Below, in pieces: positions 1 to 10,319 of a DNA stretch of 64,000 nucleotides; within the stretch, counting starts at the first letter, position 1; each line of letters opens with the position of its first letter. Origin of the DNA: Trichoplusia ni. Lineage: Eukaryota; Arthropoda; Insecta; Lepidoptera; Noctuidae. Made by a program: the position numbers and the translations under genes. Below the pieces are notes generated by a model. It was not told where the DNA came from. It ran no database searches and saw only the letters and a list, made by a program, of their open reading frames with translations. The stretch covers positions 3,534,001-3,598,000 of the forward strand of contig NC_039500.1 of NCBI RefSeq assembly GCF_003590095.1, written 5' to 3'.

Positions 1-675
1 AGCATCGCGTATGACGGCATTTGAATTGCCGGCGAAGCGTATTCTTGTGTGCGACTAGTTATGATAATTCAAAGTTTATGAACTGTAATCGATAAAATTT
101 GTTATATCGTAATGTAAAATCTATATACAAAGTAATGATAAATTAGGTATGGTAGATTACATAATAATCGATAGATTTAAAGTAAACAAGATCGATATGT
201 TATCACATCACTAGGCACGGCGGGGCCTCGGCGTGTATTGTCCGTCCATTGTTGCTCAGTTGGCTTTATGACATGTCCGATGGCCGAGACGTATATGTGT
301 GTATCATGTTCCCGACTCGAGACACAGGTACTCCGAAATATTCAACGCAAACTTTACTGTACACATTCAAAATAACCTCCACAACATAATAAATAAATCG
401 ATATAAAATTGCCGTTTTTAAAAGGGATATAAAGATAATAATTCTGTACGTTGACACGTATTTCAAAATGTCCGCCATAAAAACCACAGACTCACGAATT
501 TGTGACATCACTAATTAGAACAAAAAGTTTTAACAACATGTGACATTCGTTAACGTTATATTTTAGTGTATTAAATAATAATAAAACAAACACACTCCCA
601 CGGCAGACAAAATAGAACAAGCAACAAGAAGGGAATATTAATACCATGTGATTAACACAATATTTTTCTTTACAG
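1..675 (+). other. 3' end of an upstream hth intron
   Basis: This AT-rich stretch ends in the acceptor TTTTTCTTTACAG. It has no recognisable coding exon or repeat. The minus-strand open frame at 266-511 shows no family features. Confidence 0.8.
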
Positions 676-726
676 ATGGTGCAAGCGATACAAGTTCTAC
701 GGTTTCATCTATTAGAATTAGAAAAA
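676..726 (+). CDS. hth: homothorax (Meis-type TALE protein) internal exon, 51 nt, HM-domain helix
   Basis: This is a 51-base phase-0 microexon encoding MVQAIQVLRFHLLELEK. It is preceded by the acceptor TATTTTTCTTTACAG (ends 675) and followed by the donor GTAAGTAT (727). The residues belong to the conserved N-terminal Meis/Hth (HM) domain, which in this family binds the PBC-A region of Extradenticle/Pbx and allows nuclear import of the complex. The last residues ELEK join directly to VHELC of the exon at 6894, which is the continuous family sequence, so no coding exon is missing between them. The ATG at 676 is an internal methionine and not a start: upstream HM-domain exons must lie before the window. 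The exon is too short to stand out as an open reading frame and was found from its residues and splice sites. Family assignment is strong; choosing hth over another Meis paralogue relies on insects usually having a single one. Confidence 0.95.
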
Positions 727-1099
727 GTAAGTATATCTACTATCGCATTGGAATACATTTGGAATCGAAACACAGACCGGTTTTGAAAAAAAATAACACC
801 TTTCGATTATCTTTAGGCACGATTTTAAATCGAGATATCGTATCGATCTCGGGGCACGCAACGACTGCACGCACTGGCCGTTCGATGTTTAAATTAATCA
901 AATTCACGTTCGTTTCAAATAGTTTAAAATGTGTGTTTAATTAAGAATTCACGCGACGGACATGCATCATATGGAATATTTAAAGTGGGTTTAACTCGAG
1001 TCTCGGTGCTCAGTTTTTCATTGTATCGAGTAACATTTGAAATCACATTGAAACTTCGAGTATTGAATCCTTGACATTTGATACTTGTCTATAAGAACG

Positions 1100-1950
1100 G
1101 GCTAAGGGCATAGTTCATTCTGCCTCTTCGTTAATAACGAATTGTCTTCGAACTAAAAATAGCAGGTCCGTATTTAGAAGTGAGTGTACATGTAGTCGCG
1201 AGTTATTCTGCTGGTGCATGGTCCGGCGTCCCGTGTGCAGTGCGCAGCCCTGTCCGGAGTACATGTCGCGTAGTGAGCGAGGTGTCGGCGCGCGACTGAA
1301 TGGGATCGGCGTTCGCATTTCGAATGTTGTTTGTTTTTCCCTTATCTCCCATTTGGGCGCGTTCCGTTCGGACCGGTTCGGGTTCTTGCGTGTGTCGCAT
1401 CGCCAATTCTCGCCATTATACTCTCGAGGTAACGGTAACGCGTCGGGACGCGAGCTTTTTGCTATTCGCAATCAGATCGAACAATTTGCGCTCGGTCGCA
1501 TTAATTAGGAGCATAAAATTCAAATCTCCGGTACGTTTTTACGACGAGCGGTGTCGCCCGGCGAGGAATTAATTTAGCTTGTCAATATTATGGTCACGTT
1601 TCAACGAAACTAGTTTGACTAACGTCTATATCAGGACGAACGATCTCGAGAAACGAGATACCTCGAGCGGCCGCTCTCACAGCGGATTCCATAAAATATC
1701 GGGCGCCGCGAGTCTAACTCGTGTGTTTGGGGATACGGTGGACCAAACGTACGCACTACTACGGTGTAACGAGATAACGTGTAATGCGATATCGCTGTAC
1801 GGAACTCGCTGCCCGGAGGGCCAGATAAAGCCCGATTTCGACAAAAAAATAAAAATAAATAATCCCTTGTTCGAAATTCAAAATAGCGACAGCGCGGAGA
1901 TTGAAGAAAATCGTTCAATTCAGCAAGACGGATGATCGATTTTTAAATTC
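1100..1950. other. CpG-rich intronic block, no supported gene
   Basis: This is a conspicuous GC- and CpG-rich stretch in an AT-rich intron. Several open frames occur on both strands (for example 1579-1935 +, 118 codons; 1115-1471 -), but they overlap each other, lack splice signals and resemble no family I know. Few stop codons are expected at this composition. It may be an enhancer or promoter region; nothing in the sequence decides it. Confidence 0.35.
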
Positions 1951-3410
1951 GCATCCGCGGAGTTCTTTTTATGAGAGCAACGGTTTTGTTTTTTGATATT
2001 CACACGTTTGTTGGCAATGTAACCAAGGTACAGCCAGGACGCTGGGAGGTTTATTTATATGTTTGACATGGCAGAGGTGAAGGGTTCGCGACATCAGGGG
2101 CCAGTTATCATGGTGACCCGGTTGCCAGGCTGCATAGAAAGTGGCTGACTCCACACCAATGAAAGCCAAGAATATAACTTAAGCGGAAGACAGTTAAATG
2201 CAGACAGACACGTTTACCTACCTGTGTCTCTGTGATCTAAAAAGCTTTTTTTTCTTTTGCTCATATCCCATACACGTCGGTTTCTATCTCGTCCATGGTT
2301 TTTGTCGAATAAAATTTAAAAAAAGATGCCGTTAGCTCGATCCGTTTCCGCTTCACTACACACCGTTCACAGGTGATGTGGTTTTTTTGAGCTTTTATAA
2401 TAATTAAAAAAGAAAAACGTCCAACGGCCCAACTCACTTACAATAAGATCTCGTTAAGTGCACAGTTTTTTACGCTCTTTTTAATATAATTGCTCGGTTT
2501 TTCAACGATATTTACTAAAAGAACAAGGCGTAATAAAGATCTTTTGAATGCAGTGAAGGAATTTTGACAGAACATTTATTGTATGTAATGAGGTATAATG
2601 TTATTGCGATAGACAAAAAGTCACTTTTAAAATTCCTGAACGCGATCGCTTTAACGAACTCCCCGAAATTATATTTACATTGAAAATATCGTATAACGCA
2701 TTTGATTTATGTTTTTAATATTTTAAATATGGCCGCCGGCGACATCGCTTCGATGCTGAGTCCTTTTAGGTCGATCGGCTCCGCGATTGGTCGTCGTTAC
2801 GAGGGTTTTTTTAGTCGCGCCGTCTGACTGTGCCCTAATTACGTTATGTGATGTAGCTCCGTAATGTCAGTCTTTTATTAGACTCGTTCTTTTTTCAAAT
2901 TTTCGAATATCGAAAGCGGCCGTTTACGGAGTCCAGTGTTCATTCGTCCGAATCCGGATTGAGATCGTGTAATTTTAAAATTGGAACATCTTTTTTCTTG
3001 TTTTTATTTGATATTATAGTAGTTTTATTTTGAAATTCCATAGAGTTATAGAGTATATGATTGGCCCTTCCTTTTAGAAATAATGATACCTACTATATGC
3101 CGATAATGTTTTGTTTTTGGGCGATATGCTTTTGATACTAAAATATTAAAATTTAGGACCACCCGGCAAATTAAGATTTATAACCAACAACGTAATCTCA
3201 ACAACACCCAATGTTAATACCGTTCATTCAAAATAAAGATAATAAAACCAAAAACTTAATCTTTAGCCTCTTTTAGACAAAAAACTAAGAACCAATCCGC
3301 TAAACTGACCACAGAGTAATAAACGTTTTTTTTTTTATATTTCGTTTGCGTATCATAAAATGTTATCTGTGACGTGCTTAACTGATTTACGAGGGGTCAG
3401 ATTTGTTGGT

Positions 3411-3490
3411 TTACGCGCCGGGACTCGAACCCGGGACCCCGGTTTTACTGCCGGTTTACAGCTGTTGTACGGTGACTGGATTACTATATG
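3411..3490 (-). repeat. tRNA-derived SINE remnant
   Basis: On the minus strand there is a B-box-like GGGTTCGAGTCCC (plus-strand GGGACTCGAACCC at 3420-3432) followed by CGGCGCG. The A-box side is degenerate. It is a short, old SINE head and not a functional tRNA: no acceptor stem or anticodon arm can be folded. Confidence 0.5.
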
Positions 3491-5197
3491 GTGAGCCTTG
3501 TGTTATTGTTTGCTTACTGTTACCGAATTCACACGTTTAATTGGTCTAATTAGTGGTTTGGTTCTCGGTTGATGCTATTTTTTTTTAATAGATAAGTTAG
3601 CGGTTGTGGTAACGGGTGCGTTCTTTGCTATGAAGACTTTTGGTAAAAAAATATATGATATGATATTTATGGTTTTGATAAATCACAGGATGTAATTAAA
3701 AATAGAATCGCGGTACATAACAGAATTACGTAGACGACATTAAATGTAATTTTAGATTTTTTTCTTTCGAATATATTTAGATATTTGTATATAAACAACA
3801 TAATTAGGCAGAAATAAATTTTATTTTTCATCACTTAGTATAAAAATATACAAATAGCTAATAAAATAGAGGAAAACTCATTCGGTGCCCACATAAAATT
3901 CACCGTCAAATAAAATAAATTCCATAATGTGACGTTTCGAGAGCGATGGTTACCGCGCATTCAGCCTGTCAAACGCACAGATTAAATAAAAATAAAACCA
4001 TAGATTATAAAATAAATTTGAATACGGAGTTGTGTCATTAGTTCGAGGAAGCGATTACTTTTGCTTTTTATGTAACGTTTTGAATGGTGTAAAAAGTTTC
4101 AGTTTTGGTATATTGTGTTAATTGTTTTATGTACATTATCCGGTAATAATCTTGGAAAAATTAAGTTAACTAATATTAGTTAGACCACAATAGGAAAGTT
4201 TAGATCTAGTCATCAATTTTCACACATTCAAATTAGTTTACAGTTTTCAAAATACTAAACATTCACATAAAACCAAATATAAAAAATCGATTTCGTATCA
4301 CTGTGCCCCATCCCTAACCCTACCCAAGTACCGGGCAGCTGACAAGCCCAGTCTCTACACTAGCCGACCTGGCCGTGGCCCACTTCCCACTCCAGCCCAC
4401 ACTTCTGGCAGTCGCCGGGACATTTCTACACTTTATGTGACACCTGCCTAACAACCTGAAACATTTCGACACTAAATAATATTGAGCAAGGGGATTAAAA
4501 GTTAAAAATGGCAATATTAACATCAAAGTATCAAAACCCACATTACGTACGGCCATAAGACCGTTGGATTATAATAATCCGTTAAGTTTCAAATTCAAAG
4601 AACATCTATTTAAAAATCGAACGCTCAAACATTCCATATACGAAATCCCTTCGTTTTTAAAATGACAGCCGTTATGTATCACCTTTCATTCCAAATTTAA
4701 AAGTATCGGAGAGACGCATCGTCTCTTAATCCCTAGTTCCAAATTTAAAATAACTGGAAACGATTTTGTGAGGTATGTCAGACATATTTAGCTTGCGTTA
4801 CGTCACATGTACTTTTAAAATATTTAAGTTGGAATAACTAAATGGATTTTGCTTTTAGCAATATAAACAAACATGCGATTGATAAAAAAACGGGCACACA
4901 AGTTCACACAGCCCACATTTAGTTGAAACATTCTAACCTGGTTTACGATACCAATCGGAAATGTAAGAACCTACGATAAAACTGATAACTAATAAACTAT
5001 AAGATACTAGTAATTTAAATATGTTCGCTCAGCTTGGGACTTGGAATGCAGCGCACCTCATTAGGGGTAGCGGTCAACATACTTCTACAAATAAAAATGT
5101 ACCAAGAATATAACAACTGCAATACCAAACGTCTAGATAAAAGTAAAAAAACCATAAGCAGATAAAATAATACAAATTCGAATGACATTTGTCAGTA

Positions 5198-5209
5198 TGA
5201 CAGCTGTCA
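5198..5209. promoter_or_regulatory. Palindromic Meis/Hth-type site TGACAGCTGTCA
   Basis: This is a perfect 12-base palindrome made of two inverted TGACAG cores, the preferred core of Meis/Hth/TGIF homeodomains, with an E-box CAGCTG at the centre. It lies in the 6.2-kb hth intron. Binding is inferred from the motif only. Confidence 0.35.
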
Positions 5210-6893
5210 CGTATCATAGACATTCTTTGATATTTTTTTATTAAGCACACGTATTAAGAAACAATTCAAAGGATCTAACTTTACAACTATTTAACGTTTA
5301 CTGTCTAAATAAAAGTCGTCAACGTCGACTGCGCTAGTAATAAAACACAATCGTAAATATTAACATCAGCGGCGCGATAGTAAAATTGAAATTATTTTAA
5401 ACAAACCAACCTCTGAATTGTGAGCTTTTAATGGGCTTTGAGGGGAGAGTGGCCACACAGCGTTACCTAAGTATGTCAAGACATACTTATGTTACGTTAT
5501 CATAAGACGGAGAAAAACTATAATTGGTTCGTTAAATCTTGTATCAGAATTCGAGAGTTCTCTGGAAAACATTTCCTAATTATGACATTTTAATATATAT
5601 TAAAAACAAACCCACTCCACGTCAGTTGTCAAGTTATTCACAAAAACCTGTCGATCGGGAAATTAGTATCTCGAAACATAATTAACTGTCAACGGGGTGC
5701 ACCATTTCCGCTTCCGTTGGAGCGTTCTATTTTCAAAATTCACTGACATTTACCCCGCTGAGAAGAAAAATAGGCATAGAGTTGTGTCACAGTTAATAAA
5801 TGTTTGAATTATTTTTTAAAGATGGCGGACTATAGTGAAGTTATATTTTTGTTTATGATATAAGTAGCTTGTATAATTACAGGGCGAAGGTATGGAAATA
5901 ACGATCCCGCATTCGTATTAATCATAAAAGCGTTGACATATTAATTGCTCCAAAATTATCCAATGATGAATAATAAAATTATTATGGCAGTGTCGGTCAA
6001 ACAGTGTTTATGTAACAACACAACTACTTGTGGGCTTTGAGGGTGGGCAGCGCTTATGCAGCCAACTGTGTTTATCTCTACAAGACATGTAGGTACCATT
6101 TTTTCGTCATTTTTTGGCACTAGCTTTCTCAACTTACCCATGGTCTACGGCGGTCCACGAAATACATGTAGATTTCAACGTTAATCTAAAGTTCCCATAT
6201 CTCAGCTTTATATTTACTGTAAATTTAGGGGGGTTAAAGTTCGGCCTATTTCTTCATGAGCCATTTAAATATCAAACTTCACCTGTCGATATTTTATTAC
6301 GTAGCGTGTAAACTGCCTCAAAAATTTCGTTACCAATTTTATGACTCTATGTTAATTTCTAAGTTAATTACAGCTATGAAAATTTATAAGGCCGACGCAC
6401 AAAATTAATATAAACTCTACGGGGTGTATTTTAGGGCGGAATGTCAAAAAAATCCTGTTCCATTTTACGATTCATTTCTGTGCTTTTTTTTAATGTGTGA
6501 CAGTTGGTCGATTCCAAATGTATTCCTATTGTTTTTTTGTGTTTTTTTTTTGTATCGCTGTGTACTTTTTCCCTTAAAAGGTTACGTTTAGGTGAGCGGA
6601 ACGCTTAGTCAGTTGATATCTAAACTAATAAATTTAAGTAACGGTAATAATGATAGTGGCTTTTACAGTCAAATACTTTGCTTTGGTACTCAATTAGGAT
6701 TGATTTTTACATGAAGAAAGTACCATTTATACTTTCAATACTGGTTAAAGCAGCCTTACTGTTTTTATCAGATAGCTTTTACAATAATGGTAGAAAAAGA
6801 ATATAAGATGTTTCAGCCTAGTACTTCTAGTAGAGACAGGATGTAAGATGATGTGCGAAGTCGCAGCAGTTCTGACCGGCGTCCTCTGTGCAG

Positions 6894-7064
6894 GTTCACG
6901 AGCTGTGTGACAACTTCTGCCACCGCTACATCAGCTGCCTGAAGGGCAAGATGCCGATCGACCTGGTGATCGACGAGCGGGAGTCGGCGCGCCCGCCGGA
7001 CTCCAACGGCGAGCCGCGCTCCGCCCCGGACAGCAGCCACGACGGCGCCTCCACCCCCGATGTC
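6894..7064 (+). CDS. hth: homothorax internal exon, 171 nt, end of HM domain plus Ser/Pro-rich linker
   Basis: This phase-0 exon of 57 codons lies between the acceptor GTCCTCTGTGCAG (ends 6893) and the donor GTGAGTACC (7065). Residues 1-29 (VHELCDNFCHRYISCLKGKM, then PIDLVIDER) are near-invariant in Meis/Hth proteins and finish the HM domain that contacts Extradenticle. Residues 30-57 form a low-complexity Ser/Pro/Asp linker ending in GASTPDV, as in insect Hth. The exon is much more GC-rich than its surroundings. If the donor is not used, translation continues in frame in the intron to a stop at 7159-7161. Open frames on the opposite strand here are shadows of this exon. Confidence 0.97.
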
Positions 7065-7256
7065 GTGAGTACCCCCTACACCAAGTCCCATCTGATTCAG
7101 AGGCGTGATCCCCAGCTTGCACCCAACTCTACCACGAGCTATCTCGTGCACCCCTGCTCTTAGTTTGGCCATTGCAAAAACGAAGTATAAAAAGGGGGTG
7201 CTCGCAATATAGTTTTAAATTCCCGCCTCCCTCGATGTAATGCGGCGCGCGCGCAG

Positions 7257-7355
7257 GTCGCGGGCGGCGTGGCTCCCGCGCGGGCCGCGCCGGCCGCTGC
7301 CCTGCGCGCGCGCCGCACGCTCACGGTCGCTCCGACACCCTCGGCTCATGCTTGA
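7257..7355 (+). CDS. Candidate alternative 3'-terminal exon of hth (homeodomain-less isoform)
   Basis: A GC-rich block begins 192 bases after the 171-nt hth exon. It has a possible acceptor: the pyrimidine-rich stretch TTCCCGCCTCCCTC about 35 bases upstream, no AG in between, then GCGCGCGCAG ending at 7256. Entering in phase 0, as required after GTC at 7064, the frame is open for 32 codons (VAGGVAPARAAP, then an Ala/Arg-rich tail ending PSAHA) and ends at TGA 7353-7355. Splicing 7064 to 7257 would give a protein with the Exd-binding domain but no homeodomain. Homeodomain-less Hth isoforms are known in Drosophila; that this is the equivalent exon is inference. The composition alone could arise by chance in a GC-rich stretch, so confidence is low. 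Confidence 0.3.
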   Translation, partial: VAGGVAPARAAPAAALRARRTLTVAPTPSAHA

Positions 7356-10075
7356 CGGTCAAGGAACAACCGCTAGTTTTAGTTCCTTTAGATCAAATCT
7401 TCGTTTTTGCAATTGGCCAACTCCTTAACACTGTACGATTCAATTAAAGTAAATAAATACAATGAAATACAAACTGAAAGAAATTTCCAAATTATTTTTC
7501 ATAACGACGATACAGTGAAGGGGTGAAAACGGGTGCGATTGAACACACTGACAAATGATACGCCGTTTTGTATATTTAGTGTCGCCGCGGAGGTCCGCGC
7601 TGCATGTTGTGACTCTATGTTCTACGTTAGTGCTATTGCTGGGCGGGCACGCGCCTGCGCCCAACTTACTATTGTTTTGCACTGGAATTTATGTATACGA
7701 TTGAAAAAAACATACGTATAACGTTGATTGTAATATGTGTATACTAATAAATACTTTTAAGTAAATAATACATTCAAAGTATGAGTTTGAGAGCCGTTGT
7801 TCTTGTCTTGAGGCAGTTTCATACAATGCCATACAAAATATTAGCATCGCGTTTCGGAGCTTAGATTTTAACGTAATTAGATGTATTAAAAACCTATTGG
7901 AAAACGAAGTATACGTAAAAATACAACTTTAACTTGCCTAAGTGAGATAATAAGGATTAATTAAGAATTTTAAATTATTGTAATTGATTTAACGGTGGTA
8001 GTTGCTAGAGTGTTATTGTTTTTGGCTAGTTAATACAATCATGATACGTAAATAGATAATATTTTACGTTTTCTATGGGATAGCACGATTAACTACAATT
8101 TAGTTAGTGAAAAAAAAGGAAAAAAAAATACGTACACTGTATACGCTAGTTGTAAAGTAATTCCGTGTGATAGATAAGTTCTGAATCTTGCACACGTTGT
8201 GGTGTGGCATCAGCGCCATCACAATTGCGAGATAAGAGCAATTATCATAAACGGATAATATATGTATGTGCGTTAATGAATAGAGAACTAGATGCTTATA
8301 CAGAATAAATTAAATTTAATCGTGGCGTTCATTGTGTTGCTGATATTAAAGTTAATGTGTACATTTATCCCCATTCTCCTCTCGATTTTAATATTAAAAA
8401 TTAAAAAAAGTAATTAAGTTTCGCTGTATTTTTATACAAAGCGTGAATAAAGTTTGTGCAGTTACTTCAGGACATGATTTGGTCAGTTTTCGTTTCGGCA
8501 CTCGCTGTCGGCATTTTGTTTAATGTTTTAAGGAATATTTTGGGCGTTGAGACTGAATTGTTTTGTTTGTGTTATATAATTATTATTTTCCACAATTGTT
8601 AACATTGGAAGCCATACTTAACTAATGTAAGATCGCGGTTTCTCTCGCGAATGTTAACTTGGGGACATTAATTCTATCTAAAACAATATTAGTTATTTTT
8701 TTGTCTGTATATGAGTTCTTTTTAACATAATTTTTTTTTTGTAGTTGTTTGTCTTAGTTCGGTTTTTAGAATATAATGCGATAGTGTTCCGTAATTTTCG
8801 GAAGGCTATATTTTTTTCTTAAAAATCTAACTCTTAAATGTATTATATAATGCTAATTGGTGTACGTCCATCTTGTATGTCAATGTGATTATAATTTTAT
8901 AGGTTTATTTTCTGAACGGATTAAACAATAAAATGTTCTGTTTGAAATTAATGGTAGTTTATTTTATAGTCAAGTAATATAACCATTTCAATATCACCTC
9001 CAATCGAACACGAATCATGGAAAAACTCAGGTTTCAATTTGTTTACCTTTCCTTAAATAGCTCTATTGGTAGTAAAATATAGAAGGAACAGCAAAGCAAG
9101 ATGTAAGGAAAAATCTCCAACGCTGAAATCACCATCGTATTACAAAAATATCAACCCTTAAAATAAAATCTTGGCGAAAAATATTCTTGAGAGAATTTCC
9201 CAAACAATATCGCAGTTTTATCATGTACCGTATTTCTTTAAGCAGTTTGGATCCCCCGGGCGTGGGAAAACCCCGGGAAATTGTTTCTTTACGACACCCG
9301 CGCCTCTAATCGTCAATGGGGGAAGCTGCTATTAAAAAAATACAGACTATTGACAGTCTGATGGCAGATTATTTATTTTTGACGCTATTAGCAACCTGGG
9401 GTTCTGTTTTTTTGAGTGTTGGTGCTTTTAAAACTCTTTTAAGTAAAGGTCGGTGAAATGAATTTGGTGGACAGCTTTTGAACATGTTACATGAAAAGTT
9501 AAGTACTACACAAGTGCTTGTTGACGCTGAAGATGATATAAGAATTCAGGAAGACATGTTTCAATTATTCCACGGTTAAGAACTGAATACTAAAACTGAA
9601 ATAAACGTTTTAATAAGTCAGATTGAAAGGCTAGATATAAAAGCATCGCCACTGTTAATCAACATAAAAGCTACAGAAGCCAAGGAAGAAATGAAAGTCA
9701 CAGACAATTTGGTTAAGCCCAATCACAATTAGGCTGAACAGAATTAGATAGAATTACTATTCATGGTGGTTATCGAGATATAACAATAATTCGACACAGC
9801 GCAATGCGAGCGTCCGCCATGAATTATTTATGATAGGGCAGAAATAATAAGAAGGGGACAAAGGGATTTGTGGACTAGAGATAATTCGTCACGATCCCGT
9901 CACGGTTTTCTATCCCGTTTTTGGTGGCGGATTAAATTTTCGCTTTTGAATTATAAAATGGACTGGTTTCCATTTTCATATTAGGTGAAAAGGCTGAAAC
10001 TTCAAAGGTTAAAGAGGAAAATTGTCCAAATTGAAAATGGGTGACTATTTCGAACTTATTGGGTTAAGTAAGAGT
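7356..10075 (+). other. hth intron, AT-rich segment with several AATAAA hexamers
   Basis: No exon is seen. AATAAA occurs near 7452, 7746, 8446 and 8928. If the candidate exon at 7257 is a terminal exon, this stretch could hold its 3' untranslated region, but AATAAA is common at this base composition. A decayed coding-like segment lies at about 9,485-9,750. Confidence 0.4.
9485..9755 (+). pseudogene. Decayed coding-like segment, possibly a retroelement relic
   Basis: One plus-strand frame reads as charged, helix-like protein (LHEKLSTTQVLVDAEDDIRI, then later ISQIERLDIKA and KATEAKEEMKV) interrupted by stops near 9,580, 9,730 and 9,745. The amphipathic composition resembles the leading part of a gag-like protein of LTR retroelements. 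I cannot name the family, no reverse transcriptase or terminal repeats are visible nearby, and it may be chance. Confidence 0.25.
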
Positions 10076-10312
10076 AAATATAATAAATAAATAAATGCGG
10101 ACAACATCACATACATTGTTCTGAACCCAAAGTAAGTTGCTGAAGCACTTGTGTTATGGAATTCAGATACAACGAAGGTACCACAAACACCCAGACCCGA
10201 GACAATGTAGAAATGTGAATTTTTACATTGACTCGACTGGGGATCGAACCCGGGACCTCAAGCTAGCGACACCTTGAAACCGGTGCGTACGCCACTCGAC
10301 CACGGAGGTCGT
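10076..10312 (-). repeat. Full-length tRNA-derived SINE, lepidopteran family
   Basis: On the minus strand the element starts with a tRNA-like head: A-box region CGTGGTCGAGTGGCG (near 10290-10305) and B-box GGGTTCGATCCC (near 10239-10250). The body continues with a stretch about GTCTCGGGTCTGGGTGTTTG, and the tail carries TTTATT repeats at 10,078-10,094. I recognise this head-body-tail arrangement from SINEs common in butterfly and moth genomes. No clear target-site duplication is visible, so the copy is probably old. It lies antisense to hth. Confidence 0.85.
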
Positions 10313-10319
10313 CATGATT

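Larger units (their letters stand above)
727..6893 (+). other. hth intron, 6.2 kb
   Basis: The intron runs from GTAAGTAT (727) to CTGTGCAG (6893). It holds a CpG-rich block at about 1,100-1,950, a tRNA-like SINE remnant at 3.4 kb and a palindromic Meis-type site at 5.2 kb. The remainder is AT-rich with no supported gene. A TAG/GTGAGC junction at 6591/6592 looks like a fused splice site but is only 300 bases from the real acceptor. Confidence 0.85.

Noticed and set aside
648..944. 98-codon plus-strand open frame
   Set aside because: It crosses the hth exon 676-726 in the wrong frame and runs over its acceptor and donor; the correct frame gives the conserved HM-domain residues.
1115..1935. Overlapping open frames on both strands in the CpG-rich block
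   Set aside because: They overlap, share no splice signals and match no family I know. Few stops are expected at this composition, and the hth exons join without them.
6581..6600. TAG/GTGAGC fused site shortly before the exon at 6894
   Set aside because: It would divide off only 300 bases of a 6-kb intron and offers no benefit as a ratchet; the match is weak.
6813..7172. 119-codon minus-strand open frame over the hth exon
   Set aside because: It is the complement of a strongly supported coding exon, with Gly/Ala/Arg-rich shadow composition.
10239..10305. tRNA gene on the minus strand
   Set aside because: A- and B-boxes are present but no cloverleaf folds, and the sequence continues into a SINE body and TTTATT tail.
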